64,000 nucleotides of DNA from Eleusine coracana subsp. coracana (taxonomy: Eukaryota > Streptophyta > Magnoliopsida > Poales > Poaceae), in the NCBI GenBank assembly GCA_032690845.1, contig CM064434.1:33832342-33896341 (forward strand), written 5' to 3'. Under the pieces are notes generated by a model. The model worked only from the letters and a program-made list of their open reading frames with translations, had not been told where the DNA came from and did no database searches. Both the position numbers and the translations under genes were made by a program. This document shows, piece after piece, positions 47,463 to 58,435 of the stretch. Positions within the stretch are counted from its first letter, which is position 1; each line of letters begins with the position of its first letter.

Positions 47463-50400
47463 TGTGGCGCCCCTTCCCGGAAGATTGAGGTCCCAACAGT
47501 GCTGATAGCGCAAACACTTGATAATACAACCTTGGTCCAAATTTAAGTTGAATATTACATTAATACGATGATTTAGAGTGCAGTGGAATTAATACAAGTT
47601 CATAAATGTTTTGAAACAGTGAAAGCAAATACGTAAAGGAACTATGCTCGATGGTATAGTCTGGTGGTGATCCATGCCCAAAAGACCATCACCCTAGCAA
47701 CAAACTGCGACGGCGAGTCGGACTCCCAGTGGGCGGTCCAACCCTCGGGGACTTGCACTTCCCAAGGCATCACATTCTCAGGCAACTCAATCTCCTCATT
47801 ACCTGTAAACAACGATGGCACAAAGCTTGAGTACTAATTACTCAGCAAGACTTACCCGTCGAACACCTACACATGCAAAGGCTCTAATAGGTGGCTTGTT
47901 TAAAAGGACTCGCACTAAGCAACCTATTAGTTCTATCAAGTTTTATTTGTCAATTTAAATGGGTTGAGCCAAAATGTAACTTTAGTTGCAACAAGGATAA
48001 TAAAACAATAAATATAAAATTAATACGACATCAGAGCAATAATAATAATAATAATCGTCAACATCAATAAGCAACATTATCCATTCCATAATATTAGGTG
48101 CAACTACGCGATTGGCGCGGTGACCAAGTGGTACTCATTACTGCGAGGGACAGCAATTGTAATCAATTTACACCAGCTAGGGAAAACCCGAGATGCATGA
48201 CGCATACGCACCAATTAAGGTCGTATATGGCAACCTTTCACAAGAAAAGTAGCTACACCTCAGCCCGGGTGTGGTGACATCGAGTGGGCATGCGCCGTTC
48301 TGCCAACATTACTTCATGGTCTGAACCGCCCACTCCAGCAGCAGGAGGATCAATGACCAACGCACCTTAACCGTCCTTAATGCAAGTGACCTTTAATGCT
48401 ACATCGGTTTACTAGTGCCTATAAGCTTGCATGCATTCGGTACTGTTCAATACTTGATCAAGGGGCCGACCACGGACGGGTCCTAGGTTCGACAAGGCAG
48501 GGCTACCAGAGCCAACACCCATGTGTTGCTGCTAATCTACACATGAATTATCCCTGCCTGGTCATAACGTAAAATAAACTTCTTTTTATAATTCCCGTTC
48601 CAGTGATCAAGTTTATTCCTTAGTAATAATAATACTTTCTTAACGAGACTAGCAATTACTAAGCATAGCATAACAGTACCGATTCTACCAAGTTCTAATA
48701 CTATAGCATAGGTCATTTGGATATTATGCAAGGTGGGTTTTAATCAACTCCTATGACCTAATGCAACATTAATTATAGACACTAGTAAAATAAACTAGCA
48801 AAATTTTGAAAAAAGCGAATGTAAACTGGGGTTTGCCTGGATCGATGTTAGTGCTAGCAACTACCACTTCTTGCTCTTGAGGTTCAATGTCCTTCTGGAA
48901 GTCTTCCTCTTGCTCCTTGTTGTCGTTACCTATATGACGGAATTGAATTAACGGCATTAGCGGAATACCGTTGAATGCAATGACATGATGCATGCAAGCA
49001 CATAGTGTTTTAATATCAATTAAAATTATTATTATGTTCTCAAAGCCATATGCTTCAGAAAAGTTAGGTTGTTAATAAAGATTTTAGGTATATATATTCT
49101 TTATGTAATTAAGCAAGGTATCAGTAATATGTGCAATTAAATTAATTAGTAAAATAATTTTATGTTTCTGGACATGTGTGATTTACTGTGAATAGAGGCT
49201 TGTAGGTGTGATTTTTATGCCAAGTGGCATGGGCAAATTATTTACAGAATAATTACTAGGATTATTTGAAGCAAAAGTGCTAAATAAATTCCAGAGCCTA
49301 AAATAGTTCATATTTTTCCAAACCAAAATTTGTGGAGGTAGTTCTTCATGTGTTTACTAAGCATGCCAAAAATCAGGATTTAATTTTATACCTAGAATTT
49401 CTGGTGAATTATTTGGTGTTTGGACAATTAAATGATTTAATAAAAATACATGTACAGAGACAGCTATTTATTATTTTACTAAAATAGAGCACTACAAAAT
49501 GAGTCTAACCAAATTTATTTGGGCTTTATTGGATTTATATTTGATTTACTATGGTTTTTCAAAGATTTGAGCATCTCCTATGATTTTTCTGGTTAAAGAA
49601 GGGCCACGTGTGCGACACATCGCCTCCACGTACGTGACACGTGGGATGCCAGCGCGGCTACCAATAGGCGCCAGTCAGTGCCGCCGGAGACAGGGCAGCT
49701 CGCCACTGGTGGCTGCGCGCGCGGGAAGCTTGCCGCGGTTGCGGAAAAACGCAGCATGCATCACGGCAAAGGGAAGGGAGGGGTTCGCGTGGACGGTGGC
49801 TCACCGGGGGTGGTCGGCAATGAGAGGCGGTGGAGCGGAGGCCTTCGGCTGCATCACGGAAACAGCAGGGAGCACCAAATCCATCGCGGTCAAGCCCTAG
49901 AGCTACACGGGGGCGAGGCTATCATCGGCATCGAGTCGGTGTTGGACGAGGAGGGCCGGAGGTGGGAGCTCGTCGTGGAGGCGACTCGGGTTCGATGACG
50001 GCGACGGGGAAAATCGTGTTGCCGTCGACCCCACGATGGAAAACAAAGAGAGAGCAGGTCAAGGAGGTGAACCAGGAGGTTGTACGCATGAGAGGAAAAA
50101 GAATGGTTGCCGAGGCTCACCGAGAGCAGCTAATTTATGGCCGGCGATAGAGAAACTCTCCGGAGGGCTCGCCTCTGATCTTTCTTCGATTCAGCCAAGG
50201 AGCGCGTGGTTTTGGCCGAGCAGAGGCATGGGGAGGTGCAGGAGGGTGAGACGCACAATCTGGTGGTCTTGTCTCAGCTTGAAAGCAGTGGAATCAGCGG
50301 CGTTGAAGCTCGAGCTGGTGGTCAGTAATGGCGAAGTGGTGGAAAGGAAGGGAGAGAGAGACAGCAGAGTGAGCAGAGAGTGAGAGGGTGCGGCGCTTGT

Positions 50401-51181
50401 GAGCTCACGGTGCGGGGTCTAGTTGCGCAGAGGAAAGGGGTGTGGTTGGGGCATCGGGAGCGAGAAGAGGGGGAGGAATTGAAGATCGCCGGGTCGCTCG
50501 GTGGTGTACATAGAGGAGAAAAGGGAAGAGGGAGAGAGCCGTTGGGTGGCAGGGTAGAGGGACAGAGGATGGTAGAGGGGTGGCCAGCGTTGACGCACTG
50601 TTGCGTGCGCGGTTCCGAGGAGAACAGGGTGCAGGCGTCGGTAGAGGAGGGGAGCAGGTCTACGCTGGCCAATGGAGGAAGAAGAGGGAGATTTCCCCCC
50701 TGAACCCCCTGATCTTTCCAGATCCTTGCAAAAAGGTCCTTGGTCAAAGGTATTTTTAGTAATTTGAAATAAAATAGCTAGGAATTCCCAAAAATGGTGA
50801 AAATTGGTGGACTGGTTATTTAAATAGTGGAGAACACACTGGTGAAGTCCATTTGAAGTTTTGATTAAAAACTATTCTAAAATTTAATAATTGCATTTAT
50901 TAGGTACTTAAGGACTAATTAATTAATTGTAGTTCTTGCTAATCAGATAAAACACTCAATAAATTTGTAAAATCCTAATTTATCATTACTAATCTGATTA
51001 TGGATTTATTTGGCACAAGTTATATTGTAAAGTTTCATTTGGCTTACAATTTGTTTGCAGAGTTTTTAATTACCTGGAACTAATTCAATAAAATGGCTCT
51101 ATCATTTTATGTTGTTAAATAATTTTATGATTTGTGCTTATCATGCTTGTTAAACAGAAGTGAGACACCTGGGGTGTCACA
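47463..51181 (-). mobile_element. Tekay-like chromovirus 3' LTR, copy B (3,719 bp)
   Basis: Same borders (TGTGGCGCC ... GGTGTCACA) and same flank GTTTC (47,458-47,462) as copy A, so it is the same original insertion, copied. GC-rich zone at about 49,600-50,700; candidate TATA at 50,817-50,826. It has a single copy of the 50-bp unit that is doubled in A. Confidence 0.88.
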
Positions 51182-51249
51182 GCCCTCCCTTCTTAAAGAA
51201 ATCTCGTCCCGAGATTATGAACAAGGCAAACTAGAGGGAAGTACGGTGG

Positions 51250-52710
51250 TCAAAACATACCTGCATATGATGACCAAAATTTCGGGTAATGTGTACTCAG
51301 GAATTCTTCAGATTCCCAAGTGGATTCATCTTCTGAGTGATTAATCCATTGAACTTCATAGAATTTAACTGTTCTTTTATGGGTTGTGCGCTCTTTCTCA
51401 TCAAGGATCTTTATCGGTTGTTCAGAGTATGTGAGGTCTGGTTGAAGTTGGTCATACTCTTTCAAGATTTTGTCAATGGGTGGGTTGAAACACCGCTTCA
51501 ACTAAGAGACGTGGAAGGTATTATGAACTCTAGATAGATTAGCGGGCACTCTAGCTTGTAGGCTACATTTCCACATCGTTCCAAAATTTGGAATGGTCCA
51601 ATATAACGGGGAGCTAACTTTCCTTTGACTCCAAACCGTTGGATACCCTTCATAGGTGACACTCGAAGATAGACGTAGTTACCCTTATTGAAATACAGTG
51701 GTCTATTTCGTCTGTTTGCGTACTTCTCTTGACGGCATTTAGCAGCTTTAAGATTTGCCTGAATGGTATGAACTTTTTCTTCTGCATCCTTGACAAGGTC
51801 AGGACCAAAGGTTACCCTTTCCCCAGATTCAGACCAGTTTAACGGTGTTCTGCAACTACGACCATAGAGTGCTTCAAATGGTGACATTTTCACACTCTCC
51901 TGGTAACTGTTGTTATACGAGAATTCAGCATAGGGTAGATAACCCATCCCAGTTACCACCATGTGTTAAAACACATGCCCTAAGCATATCTTCCAAAATT
52001 TGGTTGACACGCTCTGTCTGCCCATCGGTAGCGGGATGGTAAGCACAACTACGAATTAGACCTGTACCCAAAGACGCATGCAGTTGTTCCTAGACATGAG
52101 CGACAAACTACAAACCACGATCTGAGATGATGGTCTTGGGTACTCCATGACGACACGGAATTCTTCCAATGTATAGCTCTGCGTATTTCCGTATGTTGTA
52201 TCTATTGTTGACCGGCAAGAAGTGAGCAGATTTGGTGAGTTGGTCCACAATGACCCCAATAGAATCATGCTTACATGAAGTGAGAGGTAGGCCAACAATA
52301 AAGTCCATGTTGATGTCCTCCCATTTCCAGGCGGGAATACTCAATGGTTGAAGCAATCCGGCTTGTTTCAAATGGTCAGCCTTAACTCTCTGACAAGTAT
52401 CACATTCGGCCACATATCGAGCAACCTCTCGCTTCATTCTTGTCCACCAAAAATTCTTCTTCCGATCTTGGTATATTTTATTACTACCTGGATGGATGGA
52501 GAACTTGGAGTGATGTGCTTCATCCAAGATTTTCCATCTAAGTTCAAGGTCTTTTGGTACTACCAAACAGTTATTGAACCATAGGGTACCGTCGAAGTCT
52601 TGAGTGAAGCATTTTGCTTTCCCCTTCTTAATGTTTTGACGGATATGATTCATACCAATGTCACTTTTTCTGGGCAGCAATGATTTCTTCACAAATAGTA
52701 GAATGTACAC
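51250..52710 (-). pseudogene. Tekay-like integrase and chromodomain, copy B
   Basis: Minus strand. Zinc finger (EAHHSKFSIHPG, AECDTCQR) and core start (KTIISDRG) lie in the frame 52,710-52,108. After the shared stops, YLPYAEFSYNNS to YIGPFQILERCGNVAYKLE lie in 51,962-51,498, and the chromodomain-like KFYEVQWINHSEDESTWESE in 51,501-51,250. Private damage in B: one extra A near 51,942, one lost base near 51,548, and CAG to TAG at about 51,502 before LKRC. The EKYANRR junction that is a stop in A is open here. Confidence 0.85.
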
Positions 52711-53475
52711 TAAGGTTACTAATCACTATAGCAGGTAAAACGTGAAGACTGGGTTCTGAAGCAGTGACGTGGTTGCCGTTGTTCTGATACTCCAGTACTA
52801 AGTGATGGCAGTGTACCTTCCTACTCAATGCATCAGCGACTATATTGGCCTTGCCTGGATGATAATGAATTTCTAGGTTATAATCCGTAATCAGTTCAAG
52901 CCACCGATGTTGTCTCATGTTCAGATCAGTCTGGGTAAAGATATATTTCAAGCTCTTATGATCCGTGTAGATGTGCACTAAGTTTCCAAGCAAATAATGC
53001 CTCCATATTTTTAGTGCAAGTACAACCGTAGCTACTTCCAAATCATGAATTGGATAGCGCTTTTCATGCTTTCATAGTTGTCGAGACGCATAGGCAATGA
53101 CATGACCTTCCTACATGAGCACACATCCAAGTCCTGTCCCAGATGCATCACAATACACGTCGAAAGGCTTGGTGATGTCTGGTTGGGCCAATACTGGGGC
53201 AGTGGACAATAATTTCTTCAATGCTTGAAATGCTTCTTCACAACTATTGTTCCAACTGAATTCTTATCCTTTTTCAACAGCTTTGTGATGGGTTTGGTCA
53301 GCCGAGAAAAATTTGGAATGAACCTACGATAATATCCAGCTAGCCCGAGGAAACTGCGTACTTGATGTACCGTCTTTGGTGACTTCCAATCTAGCACATC
53401 TTGAACTTTGCTAGGATCCACCGAGATACCTTCTGCAGAGACTATGTGACCAAGAAATAGCACATGGTCCAACAA
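52711..53475 (-). pseudogene. Tekay-like RT end and RNase H, copy B
   Basis: Minus strand. FLGHIVSAEGISVDPSKV and FLGLAGYYRRFIPNF (53,475-53,218) are the RT connection. A one-base loss in a T run near 53,263 shifts the frame. RNase H follows, with TDHKSLKYI and KANIVADALSRK in the frame 53,041-52,661. Here the codon that is a stop in copy A (after LNMR) is still sense. Confidence 0.85.
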
Positions 53476-54583
53476 AAATTAACACTTGCTGAATTTTGCA
53501 TACAACTTGTGATCTCGAAGGCATTGAAGAACAATGCGACGATGTTCAGCATGCTCTTCCTTGGACTTAGAATAGATGAGGATGTAAGCAATGAATACTA
53601 CCACAAATTTGTCCAACTCGGGCATGAATATCGAATTCATGAGGTACATGAAACGGGCAGGGGCATTTGTCAATCCGAATGACATTACTAGATACTCAAA
53701 CAATCCATATCTAGTAGAGAAGGCGGTCTTCGGAATGTCTTCAGCTCTGATCTTGAGTTGATGATAGCCCGAACGGAGGTCAATCTTTGAAAAGACCTTA
53801 GCACCAACCAATTGGTCAAAGAGGATATCTATACGGGGTAATGGGTATTTGTTCTTGATGGTAACTTCGTTAAGAGGCCGATAGTCAACAACAAGGCGCA
53901 AGGACTTGCCTTCTTCTTCACAGAAATAGCAGGGCAGCCCCAAGGTGAAGTGCTTGGGCAAATGAATCACTTTTCCAATAACTCATTCAATTGCTTTTTC
54001 AACTCAGCCAGCTCGTTCGGGGCTATTTTATACGGGCGACGAGCTATCGGAGAAGTTCCTGGCTGTAGCTCTATCTTAAATTCCACGTCACGGTCAGACG
54101 GTAGACCAGAGATGTCCTTGGGAAACACGTCCGGATACTCATGAACGACGGGAATACTCTCGAGTGATTGCCCTTCCAAGTGATGGACAACCAAAGCTTT
54201 TGATGAATTGGCATTTAGAGAAAGTGTGTCCTTTCCATGCAAGGGAGAGTTGATGTGAACGATACGAGGCTCAATTTCTAGCATGGCTCTATGGGTTTTC
54301 ATCCAGATCATACCAATGATCAGGTCGATCTCTTGGTCCTTGAGCATGATGAAATCAGTGGGATAGATCTTTCGATTAATTTCTAGTGGAGCCTTACACA
54401 CTACCTCATTAGCAAAAATTTGTCCAGCAGGAGAGCGGACGGTGTAGCATCTATTTATGACGGTGGTGTGGAGTTTATGTTTTTGCACACAAGCTTTGCT
54501 AATGAAGTTATGCGTAGCACCAGAATCAAAAAGTGCAAGGACAGGCTAGCGATAGAGCGAGAGCGTACCGGTCAGCACGGGTT
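53476..54583 (-). pseudogene. Tekay-like protease and RT core, copy B (catalytic dyad lost)
   Basis: Minus strand. Protease LFDSGATHNF (near 54,520) is followed by KHKLHTT and EIDLIIGMIWMKTH, open here although stopped in A. The frame to 53,967 covers the protease-RT linker. The RT frame 53,970-53,479 has VDYRPLNEVTIKNKYPLP, FSKIDLRSGYHQL and SFGLTNAPA, but the catalytic motif reads VFIAYILIYS instead of VFIDDILIYS, so both Asp are replaced. A GAA-to-TAA stop follows FSKC (53,476). A private TAG lies just before PVLALFDSG. Confidence 0.88.
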
Positions 54584-55760
54584 TGCCCTGAGGAATATCT
54601 TCAGCATTAGTGTAGTTCACTTAGGCACCACGAGATGGTGCATTCACATTTTTGCTCTGGTTTTGATGCTGGCTGCAGTTGTGGTTGTCGTTGTTGCGCC
54701 TTGGTGCAGTGCAGTTCTTGGCAAAGTAGCCGGTACGACCGCAGTTGTAGCACGGATAACTGCTTCCACGATCAGCAGGTTGTGGGGCACGAGCATTCTG
54801 ATTCCCTTGCTACTGGTATGGTGCACGGTGCTGAGTGTTCTGCTGTTGGTACGGTGCACAGGGTGGAAAGTTCTATTGCTGTGGTGGCCTCGAATAGTTC
54901 TGACCATACCATCGCTGATACTGCTGCTGCGGAGATGTGCGGAAACGTTGTTCGGTAGGTGAAGTGTAAATCAGGCGGTGGTTCACCTGTGAGACAGCAG
55001 AGGCACTAGCAGGGGCCTTTCTTTTGTGATCTTCTTCTTCAACTTGGTGCATAGCGCCTTCCTGGACAATAGCAGCATTGACCAGGTCATTGTATGTGCC
55101 AGTCGTTTGCCAGGTCAGACGTTCCTTCAGTGTGGCATTCATACCATGCAGAAATGCATATCTCTTTTTATCCTCAGTATTTACATACTCAGTAGCATAC
55201 TGAGCCAGATGATTAAAAGCTTCAGAATATTGGAGGACATTCCTCCCTCCTTGTTTCAGATCCATAAATTCCTGGAATTTCCTCTACATGAGGCTTGCAG
55301 GAATGAAATGAGCGCGAAATGCAGTCTTGAACTCATTCCATTCAACGCGACGTGCAGCGGGCAGAGAAGCTTCATAGTTTGCCCACCAGGCGCTAGCAAA
55401 GCCCTGGAGTTGTTGGGTGACGAATAGCACCTTCTGGTGCTAGGTGCATTCTAGCAGACCGAACTTCGACTCGGTCTAGCGCAGCCAGTGATCGGCATCC
55501 GGAGGTTCCCTAGCACGCTTGAAGGTTGGTGGATGAGTAACTAGAAAGTTTGAGTAGGTGCTCTGTCGAGGCTGATTGTTGTTGTTACGGTGACCTCCCT
55601 GTCCAGCTAGATGGGACATGATATTCACTAGCCGACAAAGAATCTTAGAGTTATTTTGCTGCCGGTTGAGTGCAGCAGCCAATACCTCAGCTAGTGAGGG
55701 CTCAGCATTAGCTCCTTGCTGAGAGCTTTCGGGGTCATCCTGATTCCGAGTACGCACCAT
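54584..55760 (-). pseudogene. Tekay-like gag, copy B
   Basis: Minus strand, starting MVRTRNQDDPESS (ATG complement 55,758-55,760) and staying in one frame into the protease. Capsid part: LVTHPPTFKRAREPPDADHW, ASAWWANYEASLPAARRVEW, MDLKQGGRNVLQYSEAFNHL. A zinc knuckle CYNCGRTGYFAKNC (near 54,735) has Tyr where His is expected. Nonsense codons occur at 55,476, about 55,440, about 55,285, 54,870, about 54,810 and about 54,620, with no frameshift. Gag packages element RNA; this copy cannot make it. The plus-strand 180-codon frame over the same DNA is a shadow. Confidence 0.88.
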
Positions 55761-56051
55761 GCTGCAATTTATACGGTTGCACATTAGTTATTCCTCAAAA
55801 TAATCCATAAAAACATATGTGCAAGAATATAAATTTGCAACAGGCACAGATAAATTTCACAAGTAACAACCATCTTCATTAATTCAGTTTAGACTACATG
55901 GTTGTTGAAAGAACACCGTCACACAACTTCTTACACATATGCGCCAACACCTAACTACGGTATTGCAGACACATAATGCAAGATTCACACTCCTACATCG
56001 AACTAGGGATACTTATATTACATGACCATACACCGGGGTGTAGCGATTCAT

Positions 56052-56925
56052 CTACTCCTGGCCTACATCTTCTGGCTCTTCTGGTTCCTCCGGTTCCATA
56101 GGCTCTTCTGGTTCCTCTGGATCCATCATTTCCACATCCTTCATATCGACCGGCGCCATCTCTACATCCTCTTGTTCTCCATACTCCATGATGATCTCGT
56201 CCCAATTTCCTTCAGTAGGAAGGTGGACAGCCTTGAATGCGTCCAAGTCATCTTGAGCCTCAATCATGTCATGCTCAAGATCTGCTGCATCTAGCAAGGC
56301 TTGGTCACGTTCTTCTATAATTGTATCCATCTCTTCATTCTTTGCTTGAATTTGTTGGTTCAGTTCTGCAATTTTCTCATCCTTAGCTTATTTTTTTGAC
56401 TTCAAAAAGTTGAAGTGCAGCATGAAACACATCCAGATGCCAGCACAAGTTTGTGCATAAGGCAAAAGTGGATAAGCCATAATACTCTATTATGGGTAGA
56501 ATAGGTTCATGGCGGCAATGGTTTGGATCAAAGATGAAATCCACACGCCTAATCCACTCGAAGTCCGTCACATCATTAATGAGCAGCAAGGCGATGGGTG
56601 TCCCAGCAACATCATGCTTGTGGTCTTCACAGAATCGAGTAAGTGCCTAGAATGCTGCCACATTCCAGGTGGAAGGCAGATCTGTCCCGATGATGCTAAT
56701 GGTCTAAGATTCCCATGCGGGAATGACCGAGTAGTTGGCAGGAACTGCCACATGGATGACACATGAGGGGACTCCATGCTCCCAAAATTCCTTGCCAACA
56801 TAGGTGGGAGGAATGGGATATCCGAATCTCTGGAGAACTCTCCAAAACAGGTGAACCATCCCTGCGAACTCTAGGCCATCGGTGATCTCCCAACCTGGTG
56901 GTGGTTGATTGGTGTTTTCAGCCAT
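56052..56925 (-). pseudogene. orf0-like gene, gag-proximal copy
   Basis: Minus strand, start MAENTNQPPPGWEITDG at 56,925, preceded by TTTCCTTGTAG (acceptor-like). An N-terminal globular part (MVHLFWRVLQRFGYPIPPTY, VPSCVIHVAVPANY) is followed by a coiled-coil-like stretch (IIEERDQALLDAADLEHDMI) and a strongly acidic tail of PEEPEEPMEPEEP type. Two stops (56,704 and about 56,650) and a frameshift at an A run near 56,390 break it. It is paralogous to the gene at 57,199-58,113. From memory, the rice relatives RIRE3/RIRE8 carry an extra ORF (orf0) upstream of gag; function unknown. Confidence 0.65.
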
Positions 56926-57198
56926 CTACAAGGAAAGTACTTCGATTGAGTCAAAGAGTACGATCAAGCTGGAATTCTTATGAAATTCTGTTGCAACAAT
57001 GGCATCTGAAAGGGTACAACCAATACACATCATAAGTCAACATAGTCGTAAGTACATAAACTCAGAATATGTGACCACCGAGTTACAAAAGCATCTCACA
57101 CAGTAATCCCCCAAACTACCACAACCTCGTGTGGTCGACAAAAGCTACCTACCCATCTTATCCTGCCTACATGACCTAGTCCGGTCTATCATGATCAC

Positions 57199-58113
57199 CT
57201 AAGTCCTATCCCTGGCTGGTGCCTCGTAGTCCATGTCAGACTCCTCATCCATGTCCTCGTCCAGGTCTTCCTCCGGTGCTGTCGGTGGCGCCAAGACCGC
57301 CTCCAACTGCTGCTGCAGGCCCTGGTTCTCGTGAGCTAGGGTCTCTAGATCCTCTCCCATGAGCTCCATCTCGTGCTGTGTAGCCGTCAACTGATGCTGC
57401 AGGTGCTCATTGTGGTTGGCACGCTACTGCATAATCATGCCATGTCTATCGACCTCCTGCGCGAGGGTGTCGTGCTGTCCAGTGACCTCAGTATCGCGAG
57501 TCTCACTTGCCTCAAGAGCAGCGGTCGACTGCTCAATCTCCCTCTGCTGTGCGTCAACCTGTGTTTGTAGATCATTCCTCTGCACCCAGGCCTGCTCAGC
57601 GTCGGCCAGTAGAATCCTGCTATGGCTGTTAGCCTCCTCATCCAAGTTGAGGAGGTACTCAGAGTAGTGGGACACACGGTGGTACCCCGTGTGATACTCC
57701 GGGTAGTCGTCGCGGGCGATGTGCCTCACGCGCCTCCGCAAGACCAGGTTGGCCTGGTGCCAGATGGGAATCATCTCAAACGGAGTCCCAGAGAGCGCTG
57801 CTGTGTGGCGCCCACAGAAGTGAGTGAGAGCCCTGTGGGCGACCCTCTCTAAGCCCTCACAGAGGCTCCCACAAATCGCCGTTCTCTCCATCCCCGCCAT
57901 GTCAAGGTTGCGCAGGTGGGTGGGCACGCTGATATGCACCTCAGCAAGAGTCACTCCATGGCGACGGATTTTGCGGCCCTTGTAGGAGGGCGGCTCATCG
58001 TAGCCCAGTAAGTGTAGCAGATCCCACAAAAGTGTAGGAAAGCCACGATGGTGGAAACCGGTGGTGTAGCGCCACCCATCGTGTGAAAGCTCATCAAAAC
58101 CGTGGTCACCCAT
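57199..58113 (-). pseudogene. orf0-like gene, distal copy (one nonsense codon)
   Basis: Minus strand, MGDHGFDELSHDGWRYTTGF from the ATG at 58,111-58,113, directly after TTTTTGTTCCAG, a good 3' splice acceptor. About 305 codons with a single TAG at 57,424. N-terminal part: LLWDLLHLLGYDEPPSYKGR and GVTLAEVHISVPTH, matching the same region of the neighbour gene (GYPIPPTYVGKEFWEHGV). The C-terminal half is Gln/Glu-rich and coiled-coil-like (LLADAEQAWVQRNDLQTQVD), ending in an acidic tail (EEDLDEDMDEESDMDYE). It is the best-preserved accessory gene here. It is most likely part of the Tekay-like element; a captured host gene is the alternative. Confidence 0.65.
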
Positions 58114-58435
58114 CTGGAACAAAAACCCATTGGTGAGTACAGTGTTCCATGGGCAAAATGCATATCACTAACAACTGTCAGGGTGCTGGTAATGATAGCA
58201 ACACTATATCACAAAAATTTGATTGAATCAAACTTTCCCTACAGTAAAGATGCATTTCATATAAAGTGCTATGAAATACAGAAACCAAGTTTTTAGTTCA
58301 CATTTTCCAGCCTCAAGGGGCAATAATACGGTGATGGGTTTTAAAACGAATTGTCTTGACTGTACCACAGTCAAAAAAGTGGGTATTTTGAACTGAAAAC
58401 AAGGTCTTAAAAATTGGGGGTTGGATCCAGGTTAT
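58114..58435. other. Unassigned junction between two gypsy remnants
   Basis: No coding frame and no LTR border or primer-binding site recognised. It joins the intron-like sequence upstream of the distal orf0-like gene to the broken protease end of the third gypsy element. Confidence 0.5.

Larger units (their letters stand above)
32747..54583. repeat. Segmental duplication, copy B
   Basis: A 21.8-kb partner of 18,415-32,243 in the same orientation. It is longer by 8,008 bp; the full Sirevirus versus solo LTR accounts for 7,974 bp of this and small indels for the rest. The block's own continuations (LTR fragment at the left, gag and orf0 at the right) are natural for the elements, so copy B looks like the less truncated one. 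Confidence 0.9.
51182..58113 (-). mobile_element. Tekay-like chromovirus body, copy B, lacking 5' LTR
   Basis: Reading on the minus strand from high to low coordinates: two orf0-like genes, gag, protease, RT, RNase H, integrase, chromodomain, polypurine tract (51,182-51,198), LTR. This is the most complete gypsy body in the window. No 5' LTR or primer-binding site follows 58,113; the element is truncated near the third gypsy remnant. Confidence 0.82.

Noticed and set aside
54420..54962. Plus-strand 180-codon frame
   Set aside because: It is antisense to the gag-protease junction, whose motifs (CYNC, DSGATHNF) are on the minus strand.
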